Source: an uncultured Verrucomicrobiota bacterium
GTDB taxonomy: Bacteria; Verrucomicrobiota; Kiritimatiellia; RFP12; UBA1067
DNA length: 29,266 nt
Direction of reading: 5' to 3'
NCBI GenBank assembly: GCA_945483525.1
Contig: CALYRV010000010.1
Span: forward strand, 1 to 29,266
Shown here: positions 1 through 7,923 of the stretch, in pieces
Numbering within the stretch: the first letter of the stretch is position 1
Layout: the number at the start of each line of letters is the position of its first letter
The notes under the pieces: generated by a model
Seen by the model: the letters and a program-made list of their open reading frames with translations, nothing else
Databases searched by the model: none
What the model was told of the DNA's origin: nothing
Program-made: the position numbers and the translations under genes

Positions 1-2438
1 GTGGACAGGTAACGATTACCGTTACCATAGCTTGCATCAGTACCTCCCATGGCGTTAACGCCGAGGACCTTGCCTGAGCCAGGCTGTTTGCGCCACTGAG
101 CGCTGGAATTAGACGTGCTGATCGTCTTGCCGGAAGTCGATGTCGGGGAGCCATTCTGGGTCCAGACGCCGCCCACATTAATATAGTCCTGAGACATCGA
201 GGAGCTTGAGCTGGGCGTGGAGGTCTGGGTCTGAGTAACAGCGAATGCTCCCTCCTTCAGACCAGCCCAGCTGGCGAGCGCGCGGGAGCCGATAGCGTAA
301 TCACTGTTAAGAATCCACTCGAAGCCGAGGGAGTTGAGGTCTTCCTGACAGACTTCGACGAAGCGGGCCTCAATCTCGACCAGCTTCTGGTCGACGTTGA
401 GTTCAGTGAGTGCCTTCTCGAGTTCGGCGAGGTTGTCATAAGTGTTCTTGACACGAAGCTTGCCGATCGTCTTGATGTACATGATCGTCGAACCCTCGGG
501 CCACTGCACACCCATCATCTCAAAGAACGCCTTCCAGTCCTTCTCCTGATTCTCCTCGCCCTCGTCATTCTTCGCAACTGCGCCGCCAAAACCGGCCTGC
601 CGCATTTCCTTGATATCAGACGAAGCAGATCCCATACGTTCAATGAACGATCCGAGCACCGGATAGGAGCGAGTGACCATCTCGTCAGTAGTCATGTCTT
701 TCTGCATGACCATAACGATCTTACCCTGAACCTTGAACTTGTATTTCACCGAATCGCAAACCAGCTTCAGCGCCTCATAGAAGGATACATCGCTAGCGGT
801 AATCATCGGAATCACAGGTACGCCTACCTGTCCACTGCTGGCAGCCTCATCCTCGGCAGTCTGGGTAAAACCATCGTCTCCGTCATCATCGGACATGGCG
901 TTGGACACCAGTGTATCCGGTGTCTTGAGCACGAAGTTGAAGCCGCGCTTCTCAAGCGGGATCTCTGGATTATCGTAATCCTTTGAAGCGCCACGGAAGA
1001 ACTCAACCGCATCGATAATGGTTGCCGGCGGCTTAAAGGAAATTGTCGGAAGACGCATAGCCTTCATGCGATTGATGATCTTCTGCTCCTCCGAACGCTC
1101 GGGATCGTCACCCAGCGGCTTCTTCCTGGTCTCAGTCACGACTTCGCCAAGTTTCTTAGCGTTGGGAGCATAAACGGGACGCCACTTCTTGCCTACTTCG
1201 GCAATCATCCCGTCACGAGCGACTGTATGTTCCTGATCGAGAATAATCTTCTGCTTCTTGATGATCTGCCCGCGCAGACGAATCGCCTCCTGATTATAGG
1301 GCTCAGCAGCCAGCACAATCTCGCACTGCTCAAGAGCCGCTTCAATGTCACGGACGGCCAAAAGCTGACGCGCCCTTCGGAGAAGCTTCTGATCGGCCTT
1401 ACGCTGCGCCTTGAAATCTTCCTCGTTCTTGCGATGAGTGATCTGAGACAGATCAAGCTTCTCCTCACCGCGCTGCTTATCAGCCAACCAAAACTCTAAC
1501 TGCTTGCGGGCCTTAGGGTGCCGCATGTCTATCGCCTTCTCCATCAGCTTGATCGCCCGATCACGACGACCCGTGCGATCCTCCTGAATGGCTGCACGAT
1601 AAAGCCCTTCAGCAACACCCTGCTCACACTCGCGACGATGCTTCTTGGTCGCGGGACTGTCATTTAACAACTTAAGCGCGATACCATAATGACGCGCGGC
1701 CTCACTATATTCCATTTCAGCCATCGCAGCGCGGGCTTCTCCGATCTCACGTTTCGCCTGCTCGTCAAAAGCCTGACGGCGCAAAGTCTCGGTCGCACGG
1801 ATATTAGCAATAAGCTCAGCATCGGGAGATAGCGGCTTTGCGGCAACTGGCGCGACAACGGCAGGAGCGCTCTCGACAGAAGCGTCAGCGACAGGAGCGT
1901 CAACGGCAGCCACAGGTGCTTCGGCATTCGTTGAAGCACTGGCCTGGGCGGACTCTTCATCCCTTGTCTCGGCATCCAACTCATCCAGAAGGGTTAACGC
2001 ATTATCAACATCCGTGTTGGAAATCTTCGCCTCAGCGGCGGGTGCGACCTCTTCAGCAGGAGCGTTTCCCGCGGCCTTCTCCTCTACGGGAGCAGTTTCC
2101 TCGGCCGCCTCTTCAGCAGGAGCGGCTTCCTCAGCCTTCTCCTCTACGGGAGCAGCCTCCTCGGCCGCCTCTTCAGCAGGAGCGGCTTCCTCAGCCTTCT
2201 CTTCTGCGAGAGCAGTTTCCTCGGCCGCCTCTTCTGCGGGAGCGGCTTCCTCAGCCTTCTCCTCTGCGGGTTTAGGCTCTTCGGCCTTCGCCTCGGCGGT
2301 GGTCGCTTCCTCGGCTCCGATCTCTCCTTCGAGATCCTTCAACATATCGTCAAGATCGTCCTGCGCGAACGCCAGTGATCCAACGGCAACGAGCGCCAAG
2401 GCCGCTCCACAAGCGGTCAGCTTCTTCAAGTTCGTCAT
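1..2438 (-). CDS. Secretin-like outer-membrane pilus protein, Amuc_1098-like (3' end cut by window)
   Basis: The frame opens with ATG at 2438 and is still open at base 1, giving about 812 visible residues. It starts with a signal peptide (n-region MTNLKKL, cleavage probably after SLAFA). A long Ala/Glu/Pro-rich linker follows, with a 20-residue tandem repeat, to about residue 165. Next come helical TPR-like segments (YSEAARHYGIAL near the first, DIEAALEQCEIVLAAEP near the second). Beyond these is the mixed alpha/beta region typical of secretin N-domains, including LRVKNTYDNLAELEKAL and then KLVEIEARFVEV, the usual lead-in to the secretin barrel. The barrel itself would lie beyond the window. 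Secretins form outer-membrane gates for type II secretion and type IV pili. Its position next to PilM-, Amuc_1100- and Amuc_1099-like genes matches the Akkermansia Amuc_1098-1102 locus. The start is supported by a GAGAGGTG ribosome site six bases upstream. That it is a secretin is fairly sure; its substrate is unknown. Confidence 0.85.
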   Translation of the reverse strand, partial: MTNLKKLTACGAALALVAVGSLAFAQDDLDDMLKDLEGEIGAEEATTAEAKAEEPKPAEEKAEEAAPAEEAAEETALAEEKAEEAAPAEEAAEEAAPVEEKAEEAAPAEEAAEETAPVEEKAAGNAPAEEVAPAAEAKISNTDVDNALTLLDELDAETRDEESAQASASTNAEAPVAAVDAPVADASVESAPAVVAPVAAKPLSPDAELIANIRATETLRRQAFDEQAKREIGEARAAMAEMEYSEAARHYGIALKLLNDSPATKKHRRECEQGVAEGLYRAAIQEDRTGRRDRAIKLMEKAIDMRHPKARKQLEFWLADKQRGEEKLDLSQITHRKNEEDFKAQRKADQKLLRRARQLLAVRDIEAALEQCEIVLAAEPYNQEAIRLRGQIIKKQKIILDQEHTVARDGMIAEVGKKWRPVYAPNAKKLGEVVTETRKKPLGDDPERSEEQKIINRMKAMRLPTISFKPPATIIDAVEFFRGASKDYDNPEIPLEKRGFNFVLKTPDTLVSNAMSDDDGDDGFTQTAEDEAASSGQVGVPVIPMITASDVSFYEALKLVCDSVKYKFKVQGKIVMVMQKDMTTDEMVTRSYPVLGSFIERMGSASSDIKEMRQAGFGGAVAKNDEGEENQEKDWKAFFEMMGVQWPEGSTIMYIKTIGKLRVKNTYDNLAELEKALTELNVDQKLVEIEARFVEVCQEDLNSLGFEWILNSDYAIGSRALASWAGLKEGAFAVTQTQTSTPSSSSSMSQDYINVGGVWTQNGSPTSTSGKTISTSNSSAQWRKQPGSGKVLGVNAMGGTDASYGNGNRYLS
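2041..2280 (-). repeat. 60-bp in-frame tandem repeat in the secretin linker
   Basis: Four consecutive 60-base units line up with the same phase at 2041, 2101, 2161 and 2221. The middle units are nearly identical and the outer two are more diverged. Each unit encodes 20 residues rich in Ala, Glu and Pro (pattern AEEKAEEAAPAEEAAEE). Because 60 is a multiple of three, gain or loss of a unit would keep the reading frame and only change the linker length. Confidence 0.9.
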
Positions 2439-2444
2439 ATCGAA

Positions 2445-2495
2445 CACCTCTCCCATTTATTGCGATATTATACCGAAATTCAGTTTACTGTTCAA
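2445..2495 (-). promoter_or_regulatory. Promoter and ribosome binding site of the secretin gene
   Basis: On the minus strand TTGAAC (2495-2490) is followed after exactly 17 bases by a perfect TATAAT (2472-2467), a strong sigma-70-type pair. The -35 box lies inside the last codons of the upstream Amuc_1099-like gene. The expected transcript start is near 2460. The ribosome site AGGTG (2449-2445) sits six bases before the ATG. This would let the secretin be expressed separately from the upstream operon. The call rests on sequence match only. Confidence 0.7.
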
Positions 2496-3606
2496 GGGCT
2501 TCCAGCACGCGAATTTTTCCAAGGATCTTGTCGGCAAGGGTGACTTTCGCTCCATTGCCAACGCGTTCCACAGACTTGACTTCGTATTTGCTCCCATTGA
2601 GATCGATGGTGTCGCCGGCAATGACTTTCATTTCCTTTATCTCACCGCGCGAATACATCAGCTTTGCCTGGACATCTACCGCTATATGCTTGCGATTGCC
2701 GACCAGCAGATCGAAACGCCGTTTGTCGCTTTTGCGCTCGATCGTCGCAGTAGAGACATCAACCGTCTTTTCAAGGGCCTTCTCACTTCCAACGGATTTG
2801 ATCTTACGCTTCTCGAACTTCTCATTATACGAAACAACGACATACCCAGTCTTGCCGATATCCTCACCGGCGACGGGGGCATACTGAAGACCACGTTGAC
2901 CGTAGTCGTTCTTTGCGAGCGGATCCTTGAAATAAAAACGATATCCGGCCGGAATTTTCAACACCTTCTCAAAGACAAACGGAAGTTTCGTCTCCACAAG
3001 CGGCAGCACGATCGAAAGCGAATCAAGATAATCAGGATGATCGTTCCGATTCGTTGGATCTGTCTTCGCCATGAACTCCTCGAGATTCGTGAACCCGTCA
3101 CCATCTTTATCCAACACAGCATCCGCAGCGTCCGCGGGATTAAGCCCGTACTTCTTCTCCCATTCGTCCGTCATTCCGTCACCATCTGCATCAACAACAA
3201 CCACCGGCAGTTCCTTGACCTTAGGGGCCTGCTTACAGAAAGGGCAAATTTCGGCGCGGAACGGCATGGGACGACGGCAGTGTTCGCAAAACACGCGCGC
3301 AGCACTGGCAAGGAAGCTGCCGTCCTTGGTCGAGATGTCTGAAACATGCGGAACCTTCTTGGGGTCCAGCAAAGCGGAAGTGCGCTCGTAATCGGAAAGA
3401 TCCACCGGTTTAACACCGACATCACCGTTCTGAGACGCGGGACGACGGAAACGTGCGACAACGTCGGTTGAAGCCTCATCCGGATCCTCCCCGAAGGCCC
3501 CTACTGCATATATTACCGCGGCAATCAACGTGGCGACCGCGACTCCGAGAGCGAGCCATTCATAATGCGCGACGATGAAGTTCTTATTGTTGGCAGAGGC
3601 GATCAT
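2485..3606 (-). CDS. Amuc_1099-like pilus-system protein with zinc ribbon and calcium loops
   Basis: This 373-residue protein has one membrane segment near the N-terminus (about residues 17-37, WLALGVAVATLIAAVIYAVG), so most of it probably faces the periplasm. A CxxC...CxxC zinc-ribbon-like motif (Cys107, Cys110, Cys121, Cys124) is followed at once by two DxDGDG loops. The first is DADGDGMTDEWE near 139-150 and the second DKDGDGFTNLEEF near 166-178, as in thrombospondin type 3 repeats. The C-terminal third holds small beta-rich segments. The identification as Amuc_1099-like comes mainly from its position between the Amuc_1100-like and secretin genes and its single-span layout. The start overlaps the upstream stop by four bases (ATGA), and AGGAGG precedes it, indicating coupled translation. 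The paired metal sites in a pilus assembly protein are unusual. The function is not known; a structural or assembly role is inferred. Confidence 0.82.
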   Translation of the reverse strand: MIASANNKNFIVAHYEWLALGVAVATLIAAVIYAVGAFGEDPDEASTDVVARFRRPASQNGDVGVKPVDLSDYERTSALLDPKKVPHVSDISTKDGSFLASAARVFCEHCRRPMPFRAEICPFCKQAPKVKELPVVVVDADGDGMTDEWEKKYGLNPADAADAVLDKDGDGFTNLEEFMAKTDPTNRNDHPDYLDSLSIVLPLVETKLPFVFEKVLKIPAGYRFYFKDPLAKNDYGQRGLQYAPVAGEDIGKTGYVVVSYNEKFEKRKIKSVGSEKALEKTVDVSTATIERKSDKRRFDLLVGNRKHIAVDVQAKLMYSRGEIKEMKVIAGDTIDLNGSKYEVKSVERVGNGAKVTLADKILGKIRVLEALEQ

Positions 3607-4559
3607 TCCTGTTCCTCCTTCTCGAGCTGCGGTTTGGCCTTGGTGCGGAAATCATAAACCGCAACCTTCATGCTTACCTTGAAATCTGCGATCGTGGCGG
3701 GATCGGTGACGACGCCGGTCGACTTAGTGTCGTCCGTCTCTTCATCCTGGATGGTTACCGCACGACGACGGTGACGTCCACCGGCCTCAGGCTTCTTCGC
3801 GGTCCTATCTCCGAGCCTGTCGGCGAGTTCATCAGGCGAACGAAGGAAAGAATACTCCTCGGCGACCACGAATCGCGCGTTTCCGGCGATATCGTTAAAG
3901 ATCTTCACCAGCGCATCAGGACTCGCGGTGAAGACGATGTTGAAACGGGTAATATCAGGCTTGGCTTCGTCATCCGACTTCTTCTGCTGACGCTTGCGCT
4001 TACCGCGGCGCGGCTCCTCCTCCTTAACCTCCTTCACGAGCTGAAGCTCGGAGACGGACGACGCCTTCGCGTCAATGAGGATACCGAGGAAAACCGAAAT
4101 GTCATTCCACTCGCGCTGCAGGCGCGGAAGGTCCGCCGCGGCAGGAAGTTTGCCCTTGTGGATGTATTCGTCAAATCCGAAGCCGAAATCACCCTTGACG
4201 AAATGTCCGTCCGCCGATCCCGGCAACACGGCGTAACGCTTTGCCTCATCGTTGATAAACGCCTTGAAGGAAGCGGGCGTAGTGTCTTCAAACTTCTGGT
4301 CACCAGACGACGCCAGCCCCATGGCCAACTCCGACCACTCAGCAATTGACTTACGATTGTCGTCCGTCGCCTTGACAGCCTCAGGACCCGGATAAACGCT
4401 CATTCGCGTGAGCCGCCCTGCTTCTGACTCAAGATACTCAAGCTCTTCGCTACTTTCTCCCCTCGCCGAGACGGCGCTGTAAATGAGATACGCAAGCACA
4501 AGTGTAGCGAGAAGCGTGACTCCGCCAATCGAAATCAGGATTATCTTCGTCTTGTTCAT
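3603..4559 (-). CDS. Amuc_1100-like pilus-associated single-span protein
   Basis: This is a 318-residue protein with an N-terminal membrane anchor (about residues 6-28, IILISIGGVTLLATLVLAYL) and an extracytoplasmic body. Its length, single anchor and place directly after a PilM-like gene match Amuc_1100 of Akkermansia muciniphila, the membrane protein known for host immune effects. In architecture such proteins resemble PilO/PilN-type pilus alignment components. Here the middle of the body carries a strongly basic linker (RRGKRKRQQKK, around residue 185), and a second basic patch (RHRRR) lies near residue 264. The gene overlaps pilM upstream and the Amuc_1099-like gene downstream by four bases each. 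It has a good ribosome site (GGAGGTG, nine bases before the ATG). Family assignment is based on context and layout. Whether it shares the Akkermansia host activity cannot be told. Confidence 0.82.
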   Translation of the reverse strand: MNKTKIILISIGGVTLLATLVLAYLIYSAVSARGESSEELEYLESEAGRLTRMSVYPGPEAVKATDDNRKSIAEWSELAMGLASSGDQKFEDTTPASFKAFINDEAKRYAVLPGSADGHFVKGDFGFGFDEYIHKGKLPAAADLPRLQREWNDISVFLGILIDAKASSVSELQLVKEVKEEEPRRGKRKRQQKKSDDEAKPDITRFNIVFTASPDALVKIFNDIAGNARFVVAEEYSFLRSPDELADRLGDRTAKKPEAGGRHRRRAVTIQDEETDDTKSTGVVTDPATIADFKVSMKVAVYDFRTKAKPQLEKEEQE

Positions 4560-6187
4560 TTGAACTTCACCTCCACCGTGAACTGCTCAATATCCCCGTT
4601 CTTGCCAATGGTCGACATATCGGCGATCTTCACTCCGGAAGCATCGACGGCAGCGGAACCCTTGAGCTTCGCAACCACGATTTCCGACGCGGTACGACGC
4701 TTGTTGCCGTTGGAAGCGGCATCCTTCTCCACCAGCCGATCCAAATCATCAACCCAGCCGCGAATCGTGATCCGTTCGCCGTCAAGCTTCTCGATCCACA
4801 TCCCCTGAGCAAGCGCACCGCGGATAGCGTTAAGGCGAACCACCGGAGCGGAACGCGAAGCGATCAACGACTTCAACGCATCCGCACGGACCTTGGCGGC
4901 CTCAACGGACTCGTCCGCCGCCTTGATCTTCTTCTCGTAGTTCTTAAGCCCCATGACTTTCGCATCAAGCCCCTCACGAACAGCTTCGGTCACGTCGGCC
5001 GAACGACCGACCGCCAATAGCGCAACAACGAGCGCAGCGATAAACACAACGGCTGCCGCGACCACATACGGGACCTTGGCCTTCTCCGCCCTTGCTTCGA
5101 TAAGCGAAGGCGGAAGCAGATTGATCGTAAAGAACGACTGGCCAGACGCGTGAAGCGCCAGACCGATGGTCGGCGAAAGCAGAGCTCCGTCTGTGGATAA
5201 CGCATCAGCATCTACCGCATCACCGACACCGACGAACTCAAACGGATTGAAAAACTCAACTTCGATCTGCAGCGACTCAGAGAAGAAGCGGTCGGCCTGC
5301 GGCAACAATGCCGTACCACCGGTAAGATAGAGACGATGCGGCGCCGTTCCTCCCTGCTGAGAACGATAGAAATTGACCGAACGCGAGATTTCCGCGAGAA
5401 GCCGGCTCATCACCGCGCGACAGACTTTGGAAACACGATCGGCCACCTCGTCTTCGTCTTCAACGACGCCGCCAAGCGCGACATAGCCCTTGTCCTTCTT
5501 GAGTTGCTCGGCCTCCACCTGGGTGATGCCGAACGACTGTGCAATCTCGCGGGTGATGTTATTACCGGCAATCGGAATAGAACGGTTGTAAACCTTCTCG
5601 CCCTCGACAATCATCAGCGAAGTGGTCTTGGCGCCGATATCCAGCACAATCACCGATCCATCATTTTCCGCACTCGCGGCCTTGAGCGCGCTTAAAGTGG
5701 CGAATGGAGCGATATCCACAAGCAGCGGACGAAAGCCGGCAGACGCGACGGCATCGGTAATCGTCTCGATCTGCTCAATCTTGGCGGCAGCAATGAGCAC
5801 GCTCTTATCGCCATCCGCAGTATCTCCGAGAATCTGTCGGTCGCAGACCATCTCGTCAAACGGGAACGGAACGTTCTGCTCAATCTCATAACGGATGTTC
5901 TGCTCGAACTTCTCGTCTCCGCCGATCGCAGGAATCGCCGCAATGCGTGGAAACACCATCTGTCCCGAAACCGAAACCGCGACATCTCCAGGCTTGAAAC
6001 CCTTCTCCCGCACAAGCTCCAGCAACGCAGGTGAAAGAATCGTCGCGGCATCACCGGTATCAATCGGAGCGGCGAGCGCAGCAGTGCCGTAGTTGACAAG
6101 CGTCAACGCGCCTTTCGCACCAAGCTCATATTCGGCAAGCGCGATATTCGCGGCGCCGATATCGAGAGTAAGGATCTTCTTCGCCAT
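4556..6187 (-). CDS. pilM: PilM-PilN-like fusion, actin-like pilus assembly ATPase (Amuc_1101-like)
   Basis: The N-terminal 350 residues are a PilM/FtsA-type actin fold. The first phosphate motif is LTLDIGAANIALAEYE (6-21), the second is VLDIGAKTTS (191-200) and the adenosine motif is LYLTGGTALLPQ (286-297). Around residue 354 the sequence INLLPP appears, the hallmark start of PilN. A membrane span follows (about 372-394), then a coiled-coil and periplasmic alpha/beta domain to residue 543. PilM and PilN are normally separate proteins that link the cytoplasmic ring to the periplasmic alignment complex; here they are one chain. The start at 6187 gives the expected MAKKILTLDIG opening. No clear ribosome site precedes it, so translation probably depends on the upstream gene ten bases away. 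Its end overlaps the Amuc_1100-like start by ATGA. The PilM part is certain; naming the C-terminal part PilN-like rests on the motif and topology. Confidence 0.93.
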   Translation of the reverse strand: MAKKILTLDIGAANIALAEYELGAKGALTLVNYGTAALAAPIDTGDAATILSPALLELVREKGFKPGDVAVSVSGQMVFPRIAAIPAIGGDEKFEQNIRYEIEQNVPFPFDEMVCDRQILGDTADGDKSVLIAAAKIEQIETITDAVASAGFRPLLVDIAPFATLSALKAASAENDGSVIVLDIGAKTTSLMIVEGEKVYNRSIPIAGNNITREIAQSFGITQVEAEQLKKDKGYVALGGVVEDEDEVADRVSKVCRAVMSRLLAEISRSVNFYRSQQGGTAPHRLYLTGGTALLPQADRFFSESLQIEVEFFNPFEFVGVGDAVDADALSTDGALLSPTIGLALHASGQSFFTINLLPPSLIEARAEKAKVPYVVAAAVVFIAALVVALLAVGRSADVTEAVREGLDAKVMGLKNYEKKIKAADESVEAAKVRADALKSLIASRSAPVVRLNAIRGALAQGMWIEKLDGERITIRGWVDDLDRLVEKDAASNGNKRRTASEIVVAKLKGSAAVDASGVKIADMSTIGKNGDIEQFTVEVKFK

Positions 6188-6196
6188 AGTCTTGGA

Positions 6197-6913
6197 TTAC
6201 TGAAGAGTGGTTTCGTAGTCGTTCGGGTACACAAGCGCCCAGATGGTCTTGGACCGATCCAAAAGACCCTGCCGACGCTCAATCATCGGCTTGCCGTCCT
6301 TGCCGGAAGCGTTCATGATGTTGTCATTGTCCCAGAACTTCTCGTTTGGCTTAATTCCCTGAATTTCGCTGACCGAGCCACAGAATAGCTCATCGCCGTT
6401 CTGATTGGAAATCGTGAATCCGACCGCCTTAGGCTCACCGTAACGCTCAAGATAGGAAGGCGGAAGGACAACCGATGACGCATGCGATCCCTGCGGGATA
6501 TTGAAGTAGGTCATCGAGGTCGAGAAATAGCTGTAGGGGGCGAGACCTTCCCTATTGCCCTTATTCTCAGTCGCGCTCTTCGTCTCGAGCATCACGTGCC
6601 AGGTGAAAGTCAGCTGATCGAGAAAACGCGATGTCTCCGTACCGTAGGTAGTATACTTCGTCTCCAGGACAATCCAATTGCGCGGCTTCTTATAGCACTG
6701 CCCAATCTGTGTTCCACCAGGAAGAGAAGGAGCCATCATGCACGCCGCCCTACCAATCCTCGGAGCCTGGTCGACGAGGATCTTCGCGCCCTTGCCGGTG
6801 GTGGTCATCTCGTCAGCGCCGGCCATCGCCTTAGGCGCCTTCTTGGGGGCCGCGAGCGCGACGGTAACCGCAATCACGGACGTAACAGCAACCAGAGTCT
6901 TCTTCATGTTCAT
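6197..6913 (-). CDS. Exported Amuc_1102-like pilus-locus protein
   Basis: A 238-residue protein with a clear signal peptide (MKKTLVAV... to VALA, cleavage before APKK) and no further membrane segment. The mature part begins with a flexible Ala/Lys/Gly stretch. A beta-rich domain follows with several aromatic strands (WIVLETKYTTYGTE, LTFTWHVMLETKS, YSYFSTSMTYFNI) and three cysteines. I do not recognise a named catalytic motif. The call as Amuc_1102-like comes from its place immediately upstream of the PilM-like gene and its size and export signal, as in the Akkermansia locus. It may be a periplasmic or surface component of the pilus-like complex. The start at 6913 is favoured over the ATG six bases later because it lies six bases from a perfect AGGAGG. 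Confidence 0.78.
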   Translation of the reverse strand: MNMKKTLVAVTSVIAVTVALAAPKKAPKAMAGADEMTTTGKGAKILVDQAPRIGRAACMMAPSLPGGTQIGQCYKKPRNWIVLETKYTTYGTETSRFLDQLTFTWHVMLETKSATENKGNREGLAPYSYFSTSMTYFNIPQGSHASSVVLPPSYLERYGEPKAVGFTISNQNGDELFCGSVSEIQGIKPNEKFWDNDNIMNASGKDGKPMIERRQGLLDRSKTIWALVYPNDYETTLQ

Positions 6914-6919
6914 GTCTGA

Positions 6920-6925
6920 CCTCCT
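6920..6925 (-). promoter_or_regulatory. Consensus ribosome binding site AGGAGG
   Basis: AGGAGG reads on the minus strand six bases before the ATG at 6913. It is the strongest ribosome site in the window. It fixes the start of the Amuc_1102-like gene and suggests high translation of the first pilus-locus gene. Confidence 0.85.
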
Positions 6926-6936
6926 TAGCTTTTTGA

Positions 6937-7923
6937 TTAAAGTACCTTCATCTTGGGCAGATCCTGGATGTCGACGAGTCCAACCACCCTGCCGGACCGA
7001 TCACACACCGGAAGGTCATCGATGTGCTTCTTCTCGAAGATCTTCAGAAGCTCCGCCGCGTAAGCATCGTCGTAGACAAACATCGGGGACTTCGTCATGT
7101 GGGAAGCGATGTCATCCTGCAGGACCGAGCTCTCACCAGCGCTCATCACTCGGCGGAAGTCACCGTCGGTGAAAACGCCAAGCAGCTTTCCACCTTCATC
7201 GGCGATCGCCGCCGCGCCTCCCTTCGCCTTGGTCATCGCCATTACGGTTTCAAGCACACTAGCAGACGGAGCGACCACGGCAAGCTTTTCCCCGGTGCGC
7301 ATGATGTCAGTAACCTTCATCACTAGCGCCCTTCCGATCGCACCGGCAGGATGATTCATCGCGTAGGCCTCGATCTTGAACTGCTGCGCATCAATCATCA
7401 CCATCGCGAGGGCGTCGCCCATGGCCATAGTGGCGGTAGTGGAATTCGTCGGCGCCATGCCGAACGGACATGCCTCCTTACCACATGGAATCGCGATATG
7501 ACAATCCGAGAGCTTGGCAAGAGTCGACTCTGGGTCGCGAGTCATCGAGATCACCTTGAGACCGTGCCGGCGAATTGCCGGTATAAGGTTATTGACCTCG
7601 GCGGACTCACCGGAGAAGGAAAGCGCGATAAGAACATCCTTCGCCGACACCATGCCTAGATCGCCGTGCATCGCCTGCACAGGATTGAGGACGATGGAGC
7701 GCGTACCGGTCGACGAAAAGATGGCGGACATCTTCTCCGCGATGTGCAGATTCTTGCCAACACCAGTCACGACGACAATGCCGCCTTCCGACTGAGCGGA
7801 CAGCATCATCTCAATCGCCGTAGTGAAGCTGGCATCAAGCGAAGCCTTTACCGATTCGAGACCCCTGATCTCGATATCGAAAACCTGCGCTGCGCGCTCC
7901 AGCATCTGCTTATCTGTCATCAT
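6937..7923 (-). CDS. kdsD: Arabinose-5-phosphate isomerase, KpsF/GutQ/KdsD family
   Basis: This enzyme interconverts ribulose 5-phosphate and arabinose 5-phosphate, the first step towards KDO for lipopolysaccharide. At 328 residues it has the usual family length. An SIS domain fills about residues 30-180, with VVVTGVGKNLHIAEKMS, the substrate loop HGDLGM, SFSGES and the signature KEACPFGMAPTNSTTAT. Two CBS domains follow (DIMRTGEKLAVV onwards, then MTKSPMFVYDD onwards), ending VGLVDIQDLPKMKVL. The start overlaps the pta stop by four bases, so translation is probably coupled, and no separate ribosome site is seen. The gene supports a Gram-negative envelope with KDO. It sits between acetate metabolism and pilus genes without an obvious pathway link. 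KpsF or GutQ paralogues cannot be separated by sequence alone. Confidence 0.95.
   Translation of the reverse strand: MMTDKQMLERAAQVFDIEIRGLESVKASLDASFTTAIEMMLSAQSEGGIVVVTGVGKNLHIAEKMSAIFSSTGTRSIVLNPVQAMHGDLGMVSAKDVLIALSFSGESAEVNNLIPAIRRHGLKVISMTRDPESTLAKLSDCHIAIPCGKEACPFGMAPTNSTTATMAMGDALAMVMIDAQQFKIEAYAMNHPAGAIGRALVMKVTDIMRTGEKLAVVAPSASVLETVMAMTKAKGGAAAIADEGGKLLGVFTDGDFRRVMSAGESSVLQDDIASHMTKSPMFVYDDAYAAELLKIFEKKHIDDLPVCDRSGRVVGLVDIQDLPKMKVL

Noticed and set aside
2041..2280. CRISPR-like array
   Set aside because: The 60-bp units are contiguous with no unique spacers, lie in frame in the secretin gene and encode a low-complexity peptide.
2014..3342. A 442-codon plus-strand frame across the secretin and Amuc_1099-like genes
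   Set aside because: It begins in the antisense of the 60-bp repeat (Ala/Ser repeats) and runs opposite two well-supported genes. It has no domain signal.
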